A stretch of DNA of 64,000 nt from Aliidongia sp035943795. Lineage in GTDB: Bacteria > Pseudomonadota > Alphaproteobacteria > ATCC43930 > CGMCC-115725. The translations under genes were made by a program, and so were the position numbers. The notes below the pieces were generated by a model. It worked only from the letters and a program-made list of their open reading frames with translations, was not told where the DNA came from and searched no databases. Location of the stretch: the NCBI RefSeq assembly GCF_035943795.1, contig NZ_DASZBY010000083.1, forward strand, positions 124,001 through 188,000. The letters are read 5' to 3'. Shown piece by piece: positions 27,791-37,406 of this stretch (positions are counted from its first letter, which is position 1; every line of letters starts with the position of its first letter).

Positions 27791-28849
27791 TTACGCGGTC
27801 GGCTGCAGCACCGTGCGGCCGACCACCCGGCCGTGGTGCAACTCGTCGAGCGCCGCCGAGGCATCCGCCAGCGGCCGGCGCGTGATTGGAATCGGTGGGA
27901 TATGCCTGCTCTTCACCAGCTCGATCAGCTCTTTCAATTCCGCGAGATTGCCGACGTAGGAACCGCGGATGGTGATCGCGCGCATCGGGATCGGCGGGAT
28001 CGACAGGTTGGCCTCGCCGCCGAACAGGCCGATGATGATGAGTTGCCCGCCCTTGGCCAACGCGTCATAGCCCAGCTTTACCGTCGCCGGTGCACCGACG
28101 CAGTCGATCACGGCCGAAGGGGCTCCGCCGACCGCGGCCTTCACCTGGTCGAGCGCGTCGGCGGCGCTGCCGTCGATCGCGGCAACGGCGCCCGCCTGCA
28201 GCGCCGCGGCGCGCTTGGCCGGATCGATATCGACCAGCACGGCGCGACCGCCCAAAGCCTGGATCAAGGTCGTCGCCATCAGACCGAGGCCGCCGGCGCC
28301 GACCACGACGACCGGTTCGCGCGCCAGCACGTCGGCCGGAATTTTTTTCAGCGCGCTATAGGTCGTGAGGCCCGAGCAGGCATAAGGCGCCATCAGCGCT
28401 GGATCGAGATCGCCGATGTCGACCAGGTAGCGCGCGTGCGGCACCAGGATCTGCTCGGCATAGCCGCCATGGCAATGGACGCCGAGGAAGCGGGCGGTCG
28501 CGCACAGATTCTCGTTGCCCGCCAGGCAGACGGCGCATTGGCCGCACCCGATCCAGGGATAGATCAGTCTGATGTCGCCGATCGCGACACCGGTGGCATC
28601 CGGCCCGAGCGCCACGACCTCGCCGACCGTCTCGTGCCCCATGGCCAGCGGCAGGGCGATGCCCCGGTCCTTCAAGGACAGGCGCTTGCCCTGGCCCAGG
28701 TCGTAGCCGCCCTCCCAGATATGCAGGTCGCTATGGCACACGCCGGCGGCGCGCACGCGCAGCAGCACCTCGCCCCCGGTCGGCGTGATCGCCGGATAGT
28801 CGTGGGCCGCCAAGGGCTGGCCGAATTCCTGAACCTCGTAGCGCCGCAT
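27791..28849 (-). CDS. Zinc-dependent alcohol dehydrogenase (MDR family)
   Basis: A 352-residue medium-chain dehydrogenase. Catalytic zinc ligands are Cys-His in GVCHSDLH and the GHE motif in MGHETVGEV; structural zinc cysteines are in CGQCAVCLAGNENLC. The Rossmann motif is VVGAGGLGLMA and the NAD-specific Asp follows in VLVDID. It probably oxidises an alcohol or reduces an aldehyde. The ATG at 28849 has GGGGGA upstream. Substrate unknown. Confidence 0.92.
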   Translation of the reverse strand: MRRYEVQEFGQPLAAHDYPAITPTGGEVLLRVRAAGVCHSDLHIWEGGYDLGQGKRLSLKDRGIALPLAMGHETVGEVVALGPDATGVAIGDIRLIYPWIGCGQCAVCLAGNENLCATARFLGVHCHGGYAEQILVPHARYLVDIGDLDPALMAPYACSGLTTYSALKKIPADVLAREPVVVVGAGGLGLMATTLIQALGGRAVLVDIDPAKRAAALQAGAVAAIDGSAADALDQVKAAVGGAPSAVIDCVGAPATVKLGYDALAKGGQLIIIGLFGGEANLSIPPIPMRAITIRGSYVGNLAELKELIELVKSRHIPPIPITRRPLADASAALDELHHGRVVGRTVLQPTA

Positions 28850-28965
28850 CGCGTGTCCCCCATCGTCGCATTTTTGCGTTCGCAAGCATCGAACGACAGG
28901 TGAAGGGGCGAGGCAAGAGGGAAGATCTGCTACCGTCCTCGCCCGAACCACGGCGGGAGAGAGCC

Positions 28966-29661
28966 ATGAACGACGAGATCCGCCTGGACGAGATCGTCGA
29001 ACTCGACGAGTCGGCGCCGCCCGGCAGCAACGGCGAGCGAGCCCGCCAGCAGGCCGAGTTCCACGCCCGCGAAGTGCGCGAGCTGGGCGAGCTGATCGCG
29101 GCCGACCCATCGCGCCGGGCCGAGCGACAGCGCCATCACGAGCTGGAACTGCTGTGCCGCGAGTTGGCCGCCGCTTTCGCGTGGCTGACGCTGAAGGACC
29201 GGCCGTCGACCGATCTGGACCTGGCAATGACACACCTGCGCGAAGGCTACGAGCAGGCTCCGGAACTGGCGCTGCTGCGCGAGATCGCCGAGACGCACTA
29301 CCCGCTGCTGACCCGCATCACCTACAGCCGCAGCAATGCGGTAGGCCTGCTCGATGAAACCCGGCTCAGCCTGAAACACGCCGCGCGCGGCCGGCCGTTG
29401 GCCGACGCCATGAGCGTCGAGGACGCGGACGCGCTGCTCGCCCGCTGGCTCGCAACGGCCGCAGGCATGGTGCTGACGGTTCCGCTGCTGCCGGTGCATC
29501 AGGCGATCGAATGGCTCACCCACCTGGCGACGGCGCGCGCCGGAACGGACCACGGCCGTCCGCTGGAAGATGACCTGGAAGCGACGATGTATCTGGCCCG
29601 AGGCACTTTGGAAGCGACGGGCTTCGCCTATCGCGGGCCGGAAGAGCCGGGGTATTTCTAG
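28966..29661 (+). CDS. Hypothetical protein, alpha-helical
   Basis: A 231-residue protein I do not recognise. It is rich in Glu, Arg, Ala and Leu, predicted mostly helical, with no signal peptide; one moderately hydrophobic stretch (GMVLTVPLLPVHQAIEWL, near residue 168) may be buried helix rather than membrane. It starts at ATG 28966 with a GGGAGAGA site and is divergent from the alcohol dehydrogenase. Codon use is like its neighbours, so it is probably a real gene. Confidence 0.65.
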   Translation: MNDEIRLDEIVELDESAPPGSNGERARQQAEFHAREVRELGELIAADPSRRAERQRHHELELLCRELAAAFAWLTLKDRPSTDLDLAMTHLREGYEQAPELALLREIAETHYPLLTRITYSRSNAVGLLDETRLSLKHAARGRPLADAMSVEDADALLARWLATAAGMVLTVPLLPVHQAIEWLTHLATARAGTDHGRPLEDDLEATMYLARGTLEATGFAYRGPEEPGYF

Positions 29662-29744
29662 CGGGCGGCCGGTCGCGTCGAGGGCGAATCCGTCGTTTTT
29701 GACGGATTGTTCCGGCCGCTTGACGATCTCGCCCGACCCGCTGC

Positions 29745-29778
29745 CTGGTATGGTTCTGGTATTGTCCAACCCAGACCA
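29745..29778 (+). promoter_or_regulatory. Candidate operator upstream of the GlcNAc operon
   Basis: CTGGTAT occurs twice as a direct repeat (29745-29751 and 29756-29762), and TGGTTCTGG at 29752-29760 is matched by CCAGACCA at 29771-29778 as an imperfect inverted repeat. TGG...CCA symmetry resembles sites of HutC-type GntR repressors, one of which is encoded in this operon. The regulator-site pairing is inferred. Confidence 0.4.
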
Positions 29779-29795
29779 AAAGGAACGGCGGCGGC

Positions 29796-30677
29796 ATGGT
29801 GGCGGACGGTAATCTCTACCTGGGTGTGGATGGCGGCGGCACCGGTTGCCGGGTCCGGCTGGTCGATAGCGCGGGCCGGCACCTTGGCGACGGCAAGGCC
29901 GGCGCCGCCAACATCCGCCTTGGCCTCGACGTCAGCTGGGGCCAGATCCTGCAGGCGACGGACCAGGCCCTGGCGGCGGCGGGTCTCGATCGCGAGGCTC
30001 TGCCGCGGATCCATGCCGGGCTGGGCCTGGCCGGCATCACCGGCCCGGGCGAGGCCGCCCGCGTCATCGCCAGCGCACCGCCGTTCGGCGGCATCGCGGC
30101 CGAGACCGATGCGCATACCGCCTGCCTCGGCGCGTTCGGCGGACGCGACGGCGCCATCCTGATCCTCGGCACGGGCAGCGCCGGCTATGCGCGGGTCGGC
30201 GGCGTGTCCCACCCGATCGGCGGCTGGGGCTTCGAGATTTCCGACGACGGCAGCGGCGCGCAGATCGGGCGCGAGGCGGTGCGCGCGGCCGTCCGCGCGT
30301 ACGACGGGCTCGGTCCCGCAAGCGACTTTACCCGCGCCGTCATGGTCCGGCTTGGCGGCCATCCGCCGGACGTCGTGGCCTGGGTCAATGACGCCAGGCC
30401 CGGCGATTACGGCAGCCTCAGCCCCATGACCTTCAACCATGCGACGGCCGGCGATCCGGTCGCCATGACGTTGGTCCGCCAGGCGGTCGGCCATGTCGAT
30501 ACTTTCGTCGATCGGCTGATGGCGCTCGGCGCGGGCCGGATTGCCCTCATGGGCGGGCTCGCCGGCGTTCTGGAGCCCTGGCTTTCGCCACGAATCCTGG
30601 CCGTGCTGGCAAAGCCGGAGGGCGACGCGATGGATGGCGCCGTCCTGCTCGCGCGCCGAAGGAGCGCGGCGCCATGA
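29796..30677 (+). CDS. N-acetylglucosamine kinase-like (BadF/BadG ATPase family)
   Basis: A 293-residue sugar kinase of the ASKHA fold. The phosphate-1 motif is YLGVDGGGTGCRVRL near residue 8; other blocks are AGLGLAGITGPGEA, ILGTGSAGYA (phosphate 2) and GGWGFEISDDGSGAQIGREAV, characteristic of GlcNAc kinases of this family. It would phosphorylate imported GlcNAc to GlcNAc-6-phosphate, the NagA substrate. It is the first gene of a four-gene operon and overlaps the regulator gene as ATGA. Confidence 0.88.
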   Translation: MVADGNLYLGVDGGGTGCRVRLVDSAGRHLGDGKAGAANIRLGLDVSWGQILQATDQALAAAGLDREALPRIHAGLGLAGITGPGEAARVIASAPPFGGIAAETDAHTACLGAFGGRDGAILILGTGSAGYARVGGVSHPIGGWGFEISDDGSGAQIGREAVRAAVRAYDGLGPASDFTRAVMVRLGGHPPDVVAWVNDARPGDYGSLSPMTFNHATAGDPVAMTLVRQAVGHVDTFVDRLMALGAGRIALMGGLAGVLEPWLSPRILAVLAKPEGDAMDGAVLLARRRSAAP

Positions 30678-31465
30678 CGGCGGATGGGCCGTTCGACAGC
30701 GCGGCGCTCTCGCCGGAGAACCCGCTCCCGCTCTACCAGCAACTCGCCCGCCATTTCCGCCGGCTGATCGGCGAAGGCACCCTGCACCCGGACGAAGCCC
30801 TGCCGCCGGAGCGCGAGCTGGCCGAACGGCTCAACGTGTCGCGCGTCACCCTGCGCAAGGCGTTGCAGGCCCTCGCCGAAGACGGGCTGGTCGATCAGCG
30901 GCCGCGCGCGGGCACCTATGTCCGTCGCGTCCATATCGAGCAGGCGCTGACCTTCCTGACCGGCTTCACCGACGACATGCGCCAGCGCGGGCTGACCCCA
31001 GGCTCGCGCTGGCTCGACAGGACCGTGGCGACGGCGACGCCCGACGAGGTCGCGGCCTTGCAGATCGCGCCGGGCGAGACCGTCTCGCGCCTGTGGCGGG
31101 TGCGCCTGGCCGACGGCAATCCGCTGGCGCTGGAATTGGCGACCGTGCCGACCCGCTTCCTGGCCGACCCACTCGACGTCGGCGCCTCGCTCTACAATCG
31201 GCTGAAATCGCTCGGCTACGCACCCCACCGCGCGCAGCAGCGCATCGGCGCCACCGTGCTGAACCGCCAGCAGGCGTCTCTGCTGGGCGTGCCGATCGGC
31301 ACGCCGGCCCTCGCCATCGAACGGCGCAGCTTTCTCGCCGACGGGCGTCCGCTGGAGCTGATGCGTTCGCAATACCGCGGCGACAGCTACGACGTCCTGG
31401 TCGAGCTCACCCTGCACGACGGCCGCAATCAACCTTCTTCCCATCCCCAGTCGAGATCCGCATGA
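30674..31465 (+). CDS. GntR-family regulator with UTRA domain (HutC/DasR/NagR-like)
   Basis: A 263-residue regulator: an N-terminal GntR winged helix (PLYQQLARHFRRLIGEGTLHPDEALPPERELAERLNVSRVTLRKALQAL) and a C-terminal UTRA ligand domain (LTFLTGFTDDMRQRGLTPGSRWL). In related nag operons such proteins repress GlcNAc genes and respond to aminosugar phosphates. Gene overlap on both sides places it inside the kinase-deaminase-NagA operon, the likely target. Confidence 0.92.
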   Translation: MTADGPFDSAALSPENPLPLYQQLARHFRRLIGEGTLHPDEALPPERELAERLNVSRVTLRKALQALAEDGLVDQRPRAGTYVRRVHIEQALTFLTGFTDDMRQRGLTPGSRWLDRTVATATPDEVAALQIAPGETVSRLWRVRLADGNPLALELATVPTRFLADPLDVGASLYNRLKSLGYAPHRAQQRIGATVLNRQQASLLGVPIGTPALAIERRSFLADGRPLELMRSQYRGDSYDVLVELTLHDGRNQPSSHPQSRSA

Positions 31466-32502
31466 CCGTCTCCACCCACCCGCTGCCCGCCATGGCGCTC
31501 GAAGCCGCCGATTCCGCGAACGCGGCCCGTCGCCAGATCGAGCGCTGCGGCCCGCTGTTCAAGGCGCTGGGCGCCCGGCTGCGCGCGCTGAAGCCACGCT
31601 TCGTCGTGACCTGCGCGCGCGGCTCCTCCGACCATGCGTCGGCCTATGGCAAGTATCTGATCGAGACCGGGATCGGCCTGCCGGTCGCTTCGATCGGCCC
31701 GTCCGTCGCCTCGCTGTACAACGCGCCGCTGCAGTTGGAGGGCGGCCTGTTCATCGCGGTCTCGCAATCCGGGCGCAGCCCGGATCTGCTGCGGCTGGCC
31801 CGCACCGCGCAAGCGAGCGGCGCGTTCGTCGTGTGCTTCGTCAATGACGAGGGCTCGCCGCTCGCCCGCCAGGCCGACCTGTTCATCCCGCTGTGCGCCG
31901 GCAAGGAATCGAGCGTGGCCGCCACGAAATCCTATCTGACCTCGGCGCTGGGCTTCCTGCAGCTGGCGGCCCATTGGCGCGAGGATGCGGGCCTGCTGGC
32001 CGCGGTCGAGGCGGTGCCGGACTGGCTCGACGCGGCGGCCAAGCTCGATTGGTCGCCGGCCCTGCAGCGCCTGTCGGCCATGCCCAGCTTCTACGTCATC
32101 GGCCGTGGCCTCGGCACCGGGGCGGCGCTCGAGATGGCGCTCAAGTTCAAGGAGACCTGCCGCCTGCATGCCGAGGCGTTCAGCGCGGCCGAAGTCATCC
32201 ATGGCCCGCTCGAGCTGGTCCGGCCCGGCTTCGGCGCGATCGCGCTGACCCAGGCGGACCGGACGCTGGCATCCAGCATCGACACGATCCGCCGCATGGT
32301 CGATCTGGGCGCCACGGTGCTCAGCACCGACACGACCGTGCCCGGCGTGATACCATTGCCCGTACTGGACGGCCTGCCGCCGGAAGTGGCGCCGCTCGCG
32401 GCCGTGCAAAGCTTCTACATGGCGGTGCATAGTCTGGCGCAATCGCGCGGGCTCGACCCGGATGCGCCGTCCAACCTCAAGAAAGTGACGGAAACCGTCT
32501 GA
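31462..32502 (+). CDS. SIS-domain glucosamine-6-phosphate deaminase (NagB-II type)
   Basis: A 346-residue protein with two SIS domains, like the isomerase half of GlmS but without the glutaminase domain. Blocks: FVVTCARGSSDHASAYGKYLIE, AVSQSGRSPDLL, AGKESSVAATKSYLTS, and a C-terminal NLKKVTETV. In nag operons that lack NagB, these enzymes convert glucosamine-6-phosphate to fructose-6-phosphate and ammonia. Overlap ATGA with the regulator and TGATG with nagA support a coupled operon. AgaS-type specificity is the main alternative. Confidence 0.88.
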   Translation: MTVSTHPLPAMALEAADSANAARRQIERCGPLFKALGARLRALKPRFVVTCARGSSDHASAYGKYLIETGIGLPVASIGPSVASLYNAPLQLEGGLFIAVSQSGRSPDLLRLARTAQASGAFVVCFVNDEGSPLARQADLFIPLCAGKESSVAATKSYLTSALGFLQLAAHWREDAGLLAAVEAVPDWLDAAAKLDWSPALQRLSAMPSFYVIGRGLGTGAALEMALKFKETCRLHAEAFSAAEVIHGPLELVRPGFGAIALTQADRTLASSIDTIRRMVDLGATVLSTDTTVPGVIPLPVLDGLPPEVAPLAAVQSFYMAVHSLAQSRGLDPDAPSNLKKVTETV

Positions 32503-33656
32503 TGCGGCAGCTGCTGACCGGGGCGCGCCTGTTCACGGGCGAAACGATGCTGGAGGGCCATGCGCTGTTGATCGAGGATGGCAGGATCCTCGACCTGATC
32601 CCGCGCGATACGGTGTCTGACGCCCAGGTCATGGCGCTTCCGGCCGGAAGCCTAGTCGCTCCCGGCTTCATCGACACCCAGGTGAACGGTGGCGGCGGCG
32701 CGCTGCTGAACGAGACGCCGACGGTCGAGGCGGTCCGGACGATCGCCGCCGCCCATCGCCGCTACGGCACGACCGGGTTGCTGCCGACCCTGATCACCGA
32801 CAGCGCCGACAAGATGCACGCGGCGGCCGCGGCTGTGTCCGCGGCCATGCGGACCCCCGGCAGCGGCGTGCTGGGCCTGCATCTGGAAGGGCCGTTCCTC
32901 AGCCAGGAACGGCGCGGCGTGCACAGCTCCGCGTTCGTTCGGCTGCCCACGCCCGCCGATATCGCCTATCTGGCCGGACTGCCGAGCGAATTTCCCGGCG
33001 GCAAAGTGCTGCTGTCCCTGGCGCCGGAAACGGTCTCGGACGCCGACATCGGCGCCCTGGCCGAGGCCGGCGTGCTGCTGGCGGGCGCCCATTCCGCCGC
33101 CAGCTTCGCGCGCACGACCGAGGCGATCCGCGCCGGCCTTCGGGGGTTCACCCACCTGTTCAACGCCATGCCCCCCGTCGCCAACCGCGAGCCGGGCATC
33201 GCCGGCGCGGCGCTGGCCTCGCCCGAGACCTGGTGCGGCATCATCGTCGACGGCGTCCATGTGCATCCGGCGATGCTCAGGCTGGCGCTGGCCGTCAAGC
33301 CGCGTGGCAAGCTGATGCTGGTGACCGACGCCATGCCCCCGCTCGGCACCGATGCCCCCAGCTTCGAGCTCTACGGCGCCACGATCCATCGCCGGGACGG
33401 CCGGCTGGTGACCGACGACGGGACGTTGGCCGGCGCCGACCTCGACATGGCCCAGGCCGTGCGCAACTGCATCGCGCTGCTGGAGCTGCCGCAGGAGGAA
33501 GCGCTGCGCATGGCCTCGCTCTATCCGGCGCAGTTCCTCGGCATGTCCGACCGGCGCGGCCGGCTCGGGTCGGGGTACTTGGCCGATCTGGTGCTGCTGG
33601 ACCAGGGCGATCAAGTGCTGGGGACATGGATCGCGGGCGAGTGGCGGGCGGCGTAA
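32502..33656 (+). CDS. nagA: N-acetylglucosamine-6-phosphate deacetylase
   Basis: A 384-residue amidohydrolase. Metal and catalytic residues appear in LHLEGPFLS (Glu), GAHSAASFART (His), THLFNAMPP (His) and TDAMPPLG (catalytic Asp); substrate contact is in IIVDGVHVHP. It removes the acetyl group from GlcNAc-6-phosphate, giving glucosamine-6-phosphate for the SIS deaminase encoded upstream. It is the last gene of the operon; a convergent chemoreceptor gene lies 8 bases downstream. Confidence 0.95.
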   Translation: MRQLLTGARLFTGETMLEGHALLIEDGRILDLIPRDTVSDAQVMALPAGSLVAPGFIDTQVNGGGGALLNETPTVEAVRTIAAAHRRYGTTGLLPTLITDSADKMHAAAAAVSAAMRTPGSGVLGLHLEGPFLSQERRGVHSSAFVRLPTPADIAYLAGLPSEFPGGKVLLSLAPETVSDADIGALAEAGVLLAGAHSAASFARTTEAIRAGLRGFTHLFNAMPPVANREPGIAGAALASPETWCGIIVDGVHVHPAMLRLALAVKPRGKLMLVTDAMPPLGTDAPSFELYGATIHRRDGRLVTDDGTLAGADLDMAQAVRNCIALLELPQEEALRMASLYPAQFLGMSDRRGRLGSGYLADLVLLDQGDQVLGTWIAGEWRAA

Positions 33657-33663
33657 GCGGCGC

Positions 33664-35367
33664 TCAGGCCGCGCGAACGGCGGCTACGAAGGTAGCCACG
33701 TCGCGCCGCATCCGCTCGGCCTGTTCCGACAGCTCCGTCGCCGCCCCCAGCACCTGATGCGCCGCAGCGCCGGTCTCGCCGGCTGCAGTCGACACGCCGG
33801 CGATGTTCATCGCCACTTCCTGGGTCCCGACGGCGGCCTGCTGGACGTTCCGCGTGATTTCGCCGGTCGCGGCCCCTTGTTCTTCGATCGCGGCGGCAAT
33901 CGCGGTCGTGACTTGGCTGATCTCGCCGATGACGCTCCCGATGCCGCCGATTTCGACGACTGTGCCGCTGGTCGCGGTCTGGATCTGCATGACCTGGCTC
34001 TGGATCTCCTCAGTCGCCCGGGCCGTCTGGTTGGCGAGCGCCTTCACCTCCGATGCGACCACCGCGAAGCCCTTGCCGGCTTCGCCGGCACGCGCCGCTT
34101 CGATCGTGGCATTGAGCGCCAGCAGATTGGTCTGCCCGGCGATGCCCTCGATCAGCTTGACCACTTCGCCAATCCGCTGGGCCGCCTGAGACAACCCCTC
34201 GACGGAATGGCTGGTCCGGGCCGCCTGCTCGACCGCGCGTCCGGCGACCACCGACGACTGCGTGACCTGACGGCTGATTTCACCGATCGACGCCGCCAGC
34301 TCTTCGGTGGCACTCGCCACGGTCTGCACGTTGGCCGATGTCTGCTCCACGGCGGCGGCGACGGCGGCACTCTGCTGCGACGTCTCCTCGGCAGTGGTCG
34401 ACATGCTCTTTGCGGCCGCACGCAGCTCAGTCGAGGACGAGGCGACCGCATCGACGACACCTTTGACGCTCTGCTCGAATTCGTCCGCCATGCGGTTCAT
34501 CGCTCGCTTCTGGTCGACCGCGGCCTGCCGCTTCGCCTCGACCTGTTCGGCTTCGAGCCCCTTGGTGCGGACCAGGTTCAGCTTGAAGACCTGGGCCGTC
34601 TTGGCGATGTCGCCGATTTCATCGCCGCGCCGGGTACCGGCGACGTCGACCGAAAGGTCGCCGTCGGCCAGGCGCCGCAGTACGGCGACGATCGCGGCGA
34701 TCGGCTTCGAAATGCCGTAGTGAGACAACAGATAGCCGAACGTGCAGCCGAGCAGGATGCCGAGACCGCTCGCCGCAATCAGCATCGAGCGGACGTTCTC
34801 GTAGAGCGCTTGGCCGGCATCGACCGCGGCGGCATTGTCGCTCTCCATCCCGTCGGCGAAACCCTTGAGCGTCGCCAGAAGCTTTTCCGCATCCGCGCGG
34901 CCCTTCAGCGCCTCGTTGCGGATCGCCTTCTGGGAGTCGGTCAGTTCGATCGTTTTCGACACCTGCTCGACGGTATGGAACAGGGCATCGATGTCTTTGA
35001 CGTAGGTTTGGTAACCGGCATCGGCCTCGGCCAGAACCTGGAGCTGTCGCGCACCCGCCCCGTCCTTCAACTGGGCGACCCGCTTCTCGAATTGCTGGCG
35101 CAGATTGCCGATCGACTGTTTGACCGAAGCGAACGTCTCGCTGGAGGGATCGACCGCGAGGCGAAACTCCGAGCGATTGATCTGCATGATGTCCTGCGCC
35201 ATGCGCGTGCCGCGCACGGCCTTGACGCCGTCTTCGCCGATCGCGTGGGCCGAGACGCTCAGCTGCTTCGTGGCGACGATCGCGATCGTCGTGGTCACGA
35301 TCGAGACCGCACTGACCAGAAGGACGATGAAGAGCAGTTTCGTCTTGATCCGAAAGGTGCTGAGCAT
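33664..35367 (-). CDS. Methyl-accepting chemotaxis protein
   Basis: A 567-residue chemoreceptor: TM1 at about residues 10-31, a roughly 155-residue periplasmic four-helix-type domain, TM2 near 190-212 (LIAASGLGILLGCTFGYLL), HAMP, then a signalling domain with IAGQTNLLALNATIEAARAG. It lies tail to tail with nagA and upstream of edd, so an aminosugar or sugar ligand is possible, but the sensor domain gives no direct hint. Confidence 0.92.
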   Translation of the reverse strand: MLSTFRIKTKLLFIVLLVSAVSIVTTTIAIVATKQLSVSAHAIGEDGVKAVRGTRMAQDIMQINRSEFRLAVDPSSETFASVKQSIGNLRQQFEKRVAQLKDGAGARQLQVLAEADAGYQTYVKDIDALFHTVEQVSKTIELTDSQKAIRNEALKGRADAEKLLATLKGFADGMESDNAAAVDAGQALYENVRSMLIAASGLGILLGCTFGYLLSHYGISKPIAAIVAVLRRLADGDLSVDVAGTRRGDEIGDIAKTAQVFKLNLVRTKGLEAEQVEAKRQAAVDQKRAMNRMADEFEQSVKGVVDAVASSSTELRAAAKSMSTTAEETSQQSAAVAAAVEQTSANVQTVASATEELAASIGEISRQVTQSSVVAGRAVEQAARTSHSVEGLSQAAQRIGEVVKLIEGIAGQTNLLALNATIEAARAGEAGKGFAVVASEVKALANQTARATEEIQSQVMQIQTATSGTVVEIGGIGSVIGEISQVTTAIAAAIEEQGAATGEITRNVQQAAVGTQEVAMNIAGVSTAAGETGAAAHQVLGAATELSEQAERMRRDVATFVAAVRAA

Positions 35368-35530
35368 CGTTCCCTCCAGGCATTTCCGGGCCGACCGTCG
35401 CGCCGACTTGCCGTTCCATAGCAGCAGAAGCGCCTGAAATAAGTATTACCAATAGGCGCGTGCAGACGCAGGGCAGACCCGGGTGAGCGTCGTATCGCGC
35501 CCCTCGTCGGCGGCGTTGCTTCGGCGCCGC

Positions 35531-37369
35531 TCACACCGCCGCGAAATCCGTCGCGAACACCGTCGCCCCCTCCTCCGCTCCGCTGACCGCGCGGCGCAGC
35601 ACGCCGAACAACTCGCGGCCCGTACCCTTGGCGTTGCGCTGGGCGTCGAACGTCGCCGGCGTGCGGGCGGCCAGGATGTCGGGGGCGACCAGCAGTTCGA
35701 GCGTGCCGGCATCGACGTCGAGGCGGATCATGTCGCCATCCTGGATGCGCGCCAGCGGCCCGCCTTCGGCGCTTTCCGGCGTCACATGGATCGCCGCCGG
35801 TACCTTGCCGGAGGCGCCCGACATGCGGCCATCGGTGACCAGTGCCACCTGGTAGCCGAGGTCCAGCAGCACGCCCAGCGGCGGCGTCAGCTTGTGCAGC
35901 TCCGGCATGCCGTTCGCCTTGGGACCCTGGAACCGCACGACGGCTATGACGTCGCGGTGCAGCTCGCCGGCATTGAAGGCAGCCGTCAGCTCTTCCTGGC
36001 CGGCGAACACGCGGGCCGGCGCCTCGATCACCAGATGCTGGGTCTTGACCGCCGAGATCTTGATCACCGCCCGGCCGAGGTTGCCGTCCAGCATGCGCAA
36101 TCCGCCGTCCGGCGCGAACGGTTCCGCGGCCGGACGCAGCACGCCCAGGTCCAGGCTCGCGCGCGGCCCGTCGCGCCAGACCAGTTCCCCGCCCTGCAGC
36201 GACGGCTCGCGGCGATAGCGCGTCAGGCCGGGTCCGGCGACGGTCGAGACATCCTCGTGCAGCAGCCCGGCATCGAGCAGGGTCGCGATCAGGAACGCCA
36301 TGCCGCCGGCCGCATGAAAATGGTTCACGTCGGCCTGGCCATTCGGATAGACCCGCGCCAACAGGGGCACGATGGCCGAGAGATCGGCGAAATCGCCCCA
36401 GGTCAGCCTGATGCCGGCGGCGGCGGCCATGGCGACCAGATGCAGCGTGTGGTTGGTCGAGCCGCCGGTCGCGAGCAGGCCGACCACGCCATTCACCACC
36501 GCACGCTCGTCGACCACGTGGCCCATCGGCGTGGGCTCCGATCCCTGCGCCGAGATCGCGACCACGCGCCGGGCGGCGGCCCGGGTCAGCGCGTCGCGCA
36601 ACTCGGTGCCAGGGTTGACGAAGCTGGCCCCCGGCAGGTGCAGGCCCATGATCTCCATCAGCATCTGGTTCGAATTGGCCGTGCCGTAGAAGGTGCAGGT
36701 GCCTGGCCCGTGGTAGGACGCGGCCTCGACCTCGAGCAGCGCCTCACGGCTGACCTTGCCCTCGGCGAATTGCTGGCGGACCCGCGCCTTTTCCTTGTTG
36801 GGAATGCCCGAGGTCATCGGCCCGGCCGGGACCAGGATCACCGGCAGGTGGCCGAAGGTCAGCGCGCCCATGACCAGTCCCGGCACGATCTTGTCGCACA
36901 CGCCCAGCAGCAGGGCCCCGTCGAACATGTCGTGGCTGAGGCCGATCGCCGTGCTCATGGCGATGACGTCGCGGCTGAACAGCGACAGCTCCATACCAGC
37001 GCGGCCCTGGGTGACGCCGTCGCACATCGCCGGCACGCCACCCGCGAACTGCGCGACGCCGCCGGCGGCCCGGACCGCGGCCCGGATCACGTCGGGATAA
37101 TGTTCGAGCGGCTGATGGGCCGACAGCATGTCGTTATAGGCCGAGACGATCGCGACGTTCGGTTTGGGCGAATTGCGCAGGTCGCTCTTGTCGTCGGCGG
37201 CGCAGGCGGCGAAGCCATGGGCGACGTTGGCGCAGCCGAGATCGGTGCGCTGCGGGCGATCGGACGCCGCATCGGCGATGCGCGCCAGATAGGCGGCACG
37301 GGTCGGCCGGCTGCGCAGCACGATCCGGGATGTCACATCGGCCAGGACGGCGTTCAGCGAAGCTGTCAT
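35531..37369 (-). CDS. edd: Phosphogluconate dehydratase
   Basis: A 612-residue iron-sulfur dehydratase of the IlvD/Edd family that turns 6-phosphogluconate into KDPG. Cluster cysteines are visible in GVPAMCDGVTQG and LLLGVCDKIVPG, with a third in GPGTCTFYGTANSNQ; the C-terminal VTDGRMSGASGKVPAAIHVTPE is diagnostic. ATG 37369 has AGGAG seven bases upstream. It follows zwf on the same strand, 37 bases apart, giving the first two Entner-Doudoroff steps from glucose-6-phosphate, without pgl or eda nearby. Confidence 0.96.
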   Translation of the reverse strand: MTASLNAVLADVTSRIVLRSRPTRAAYLARIADAASDRPQRTDLGCANVAHGFAACAADDKSDLRNSPKPNVAIVSAYNDMLSAHQPLEHYPDVIRAAVRAAGGVAQFAGGVPAMCDGVTQGRAGMELSLFSRDVIAMSTAIGLSHDMFDGALLLGVCDKIVPGLVMGALTFGHLPVILVPAGPMTSGIPNKEKARVRQQFAEGKVSREALLEVEAASYHGPGTCTFYGTANSNQMLMEIMGLHLPGASFVNPGTELRDALTRAAARRVVAISAQGSEPTPMGHVVDERAVVNGVVGLLATGGSTNHTLHLVAMAAAAGIRLTWGDFADLSAIVPLLARVYPNGQADVNHFHAAGGMAFLIATLLDAGLLHEDVSTVAGPGLTRYRREPSLQGGELVWRDGPRASLDLGVLRPAAEPFAPDGGLRMLDGNLGRAVIKISAVKTQHLVIEAPARVFAGQEELTAAFNAGELHRDVIAVVRFQGPKANGMPELHKLTPPLGVLLDLGYQVALVTDGRMSGASGKVPAAIHVTPESAEGGPLARIQDGDMIRLDVDAGTLELLVAPDILAARTPATFDAQRNAKGTGRELFGVLRRAVSGAEEGATVFATDFAAV

Positions 37370-37406
37370 GTCAAATCTCCTGCGACCCCACGCTACCGGG
37401 CCGGTG

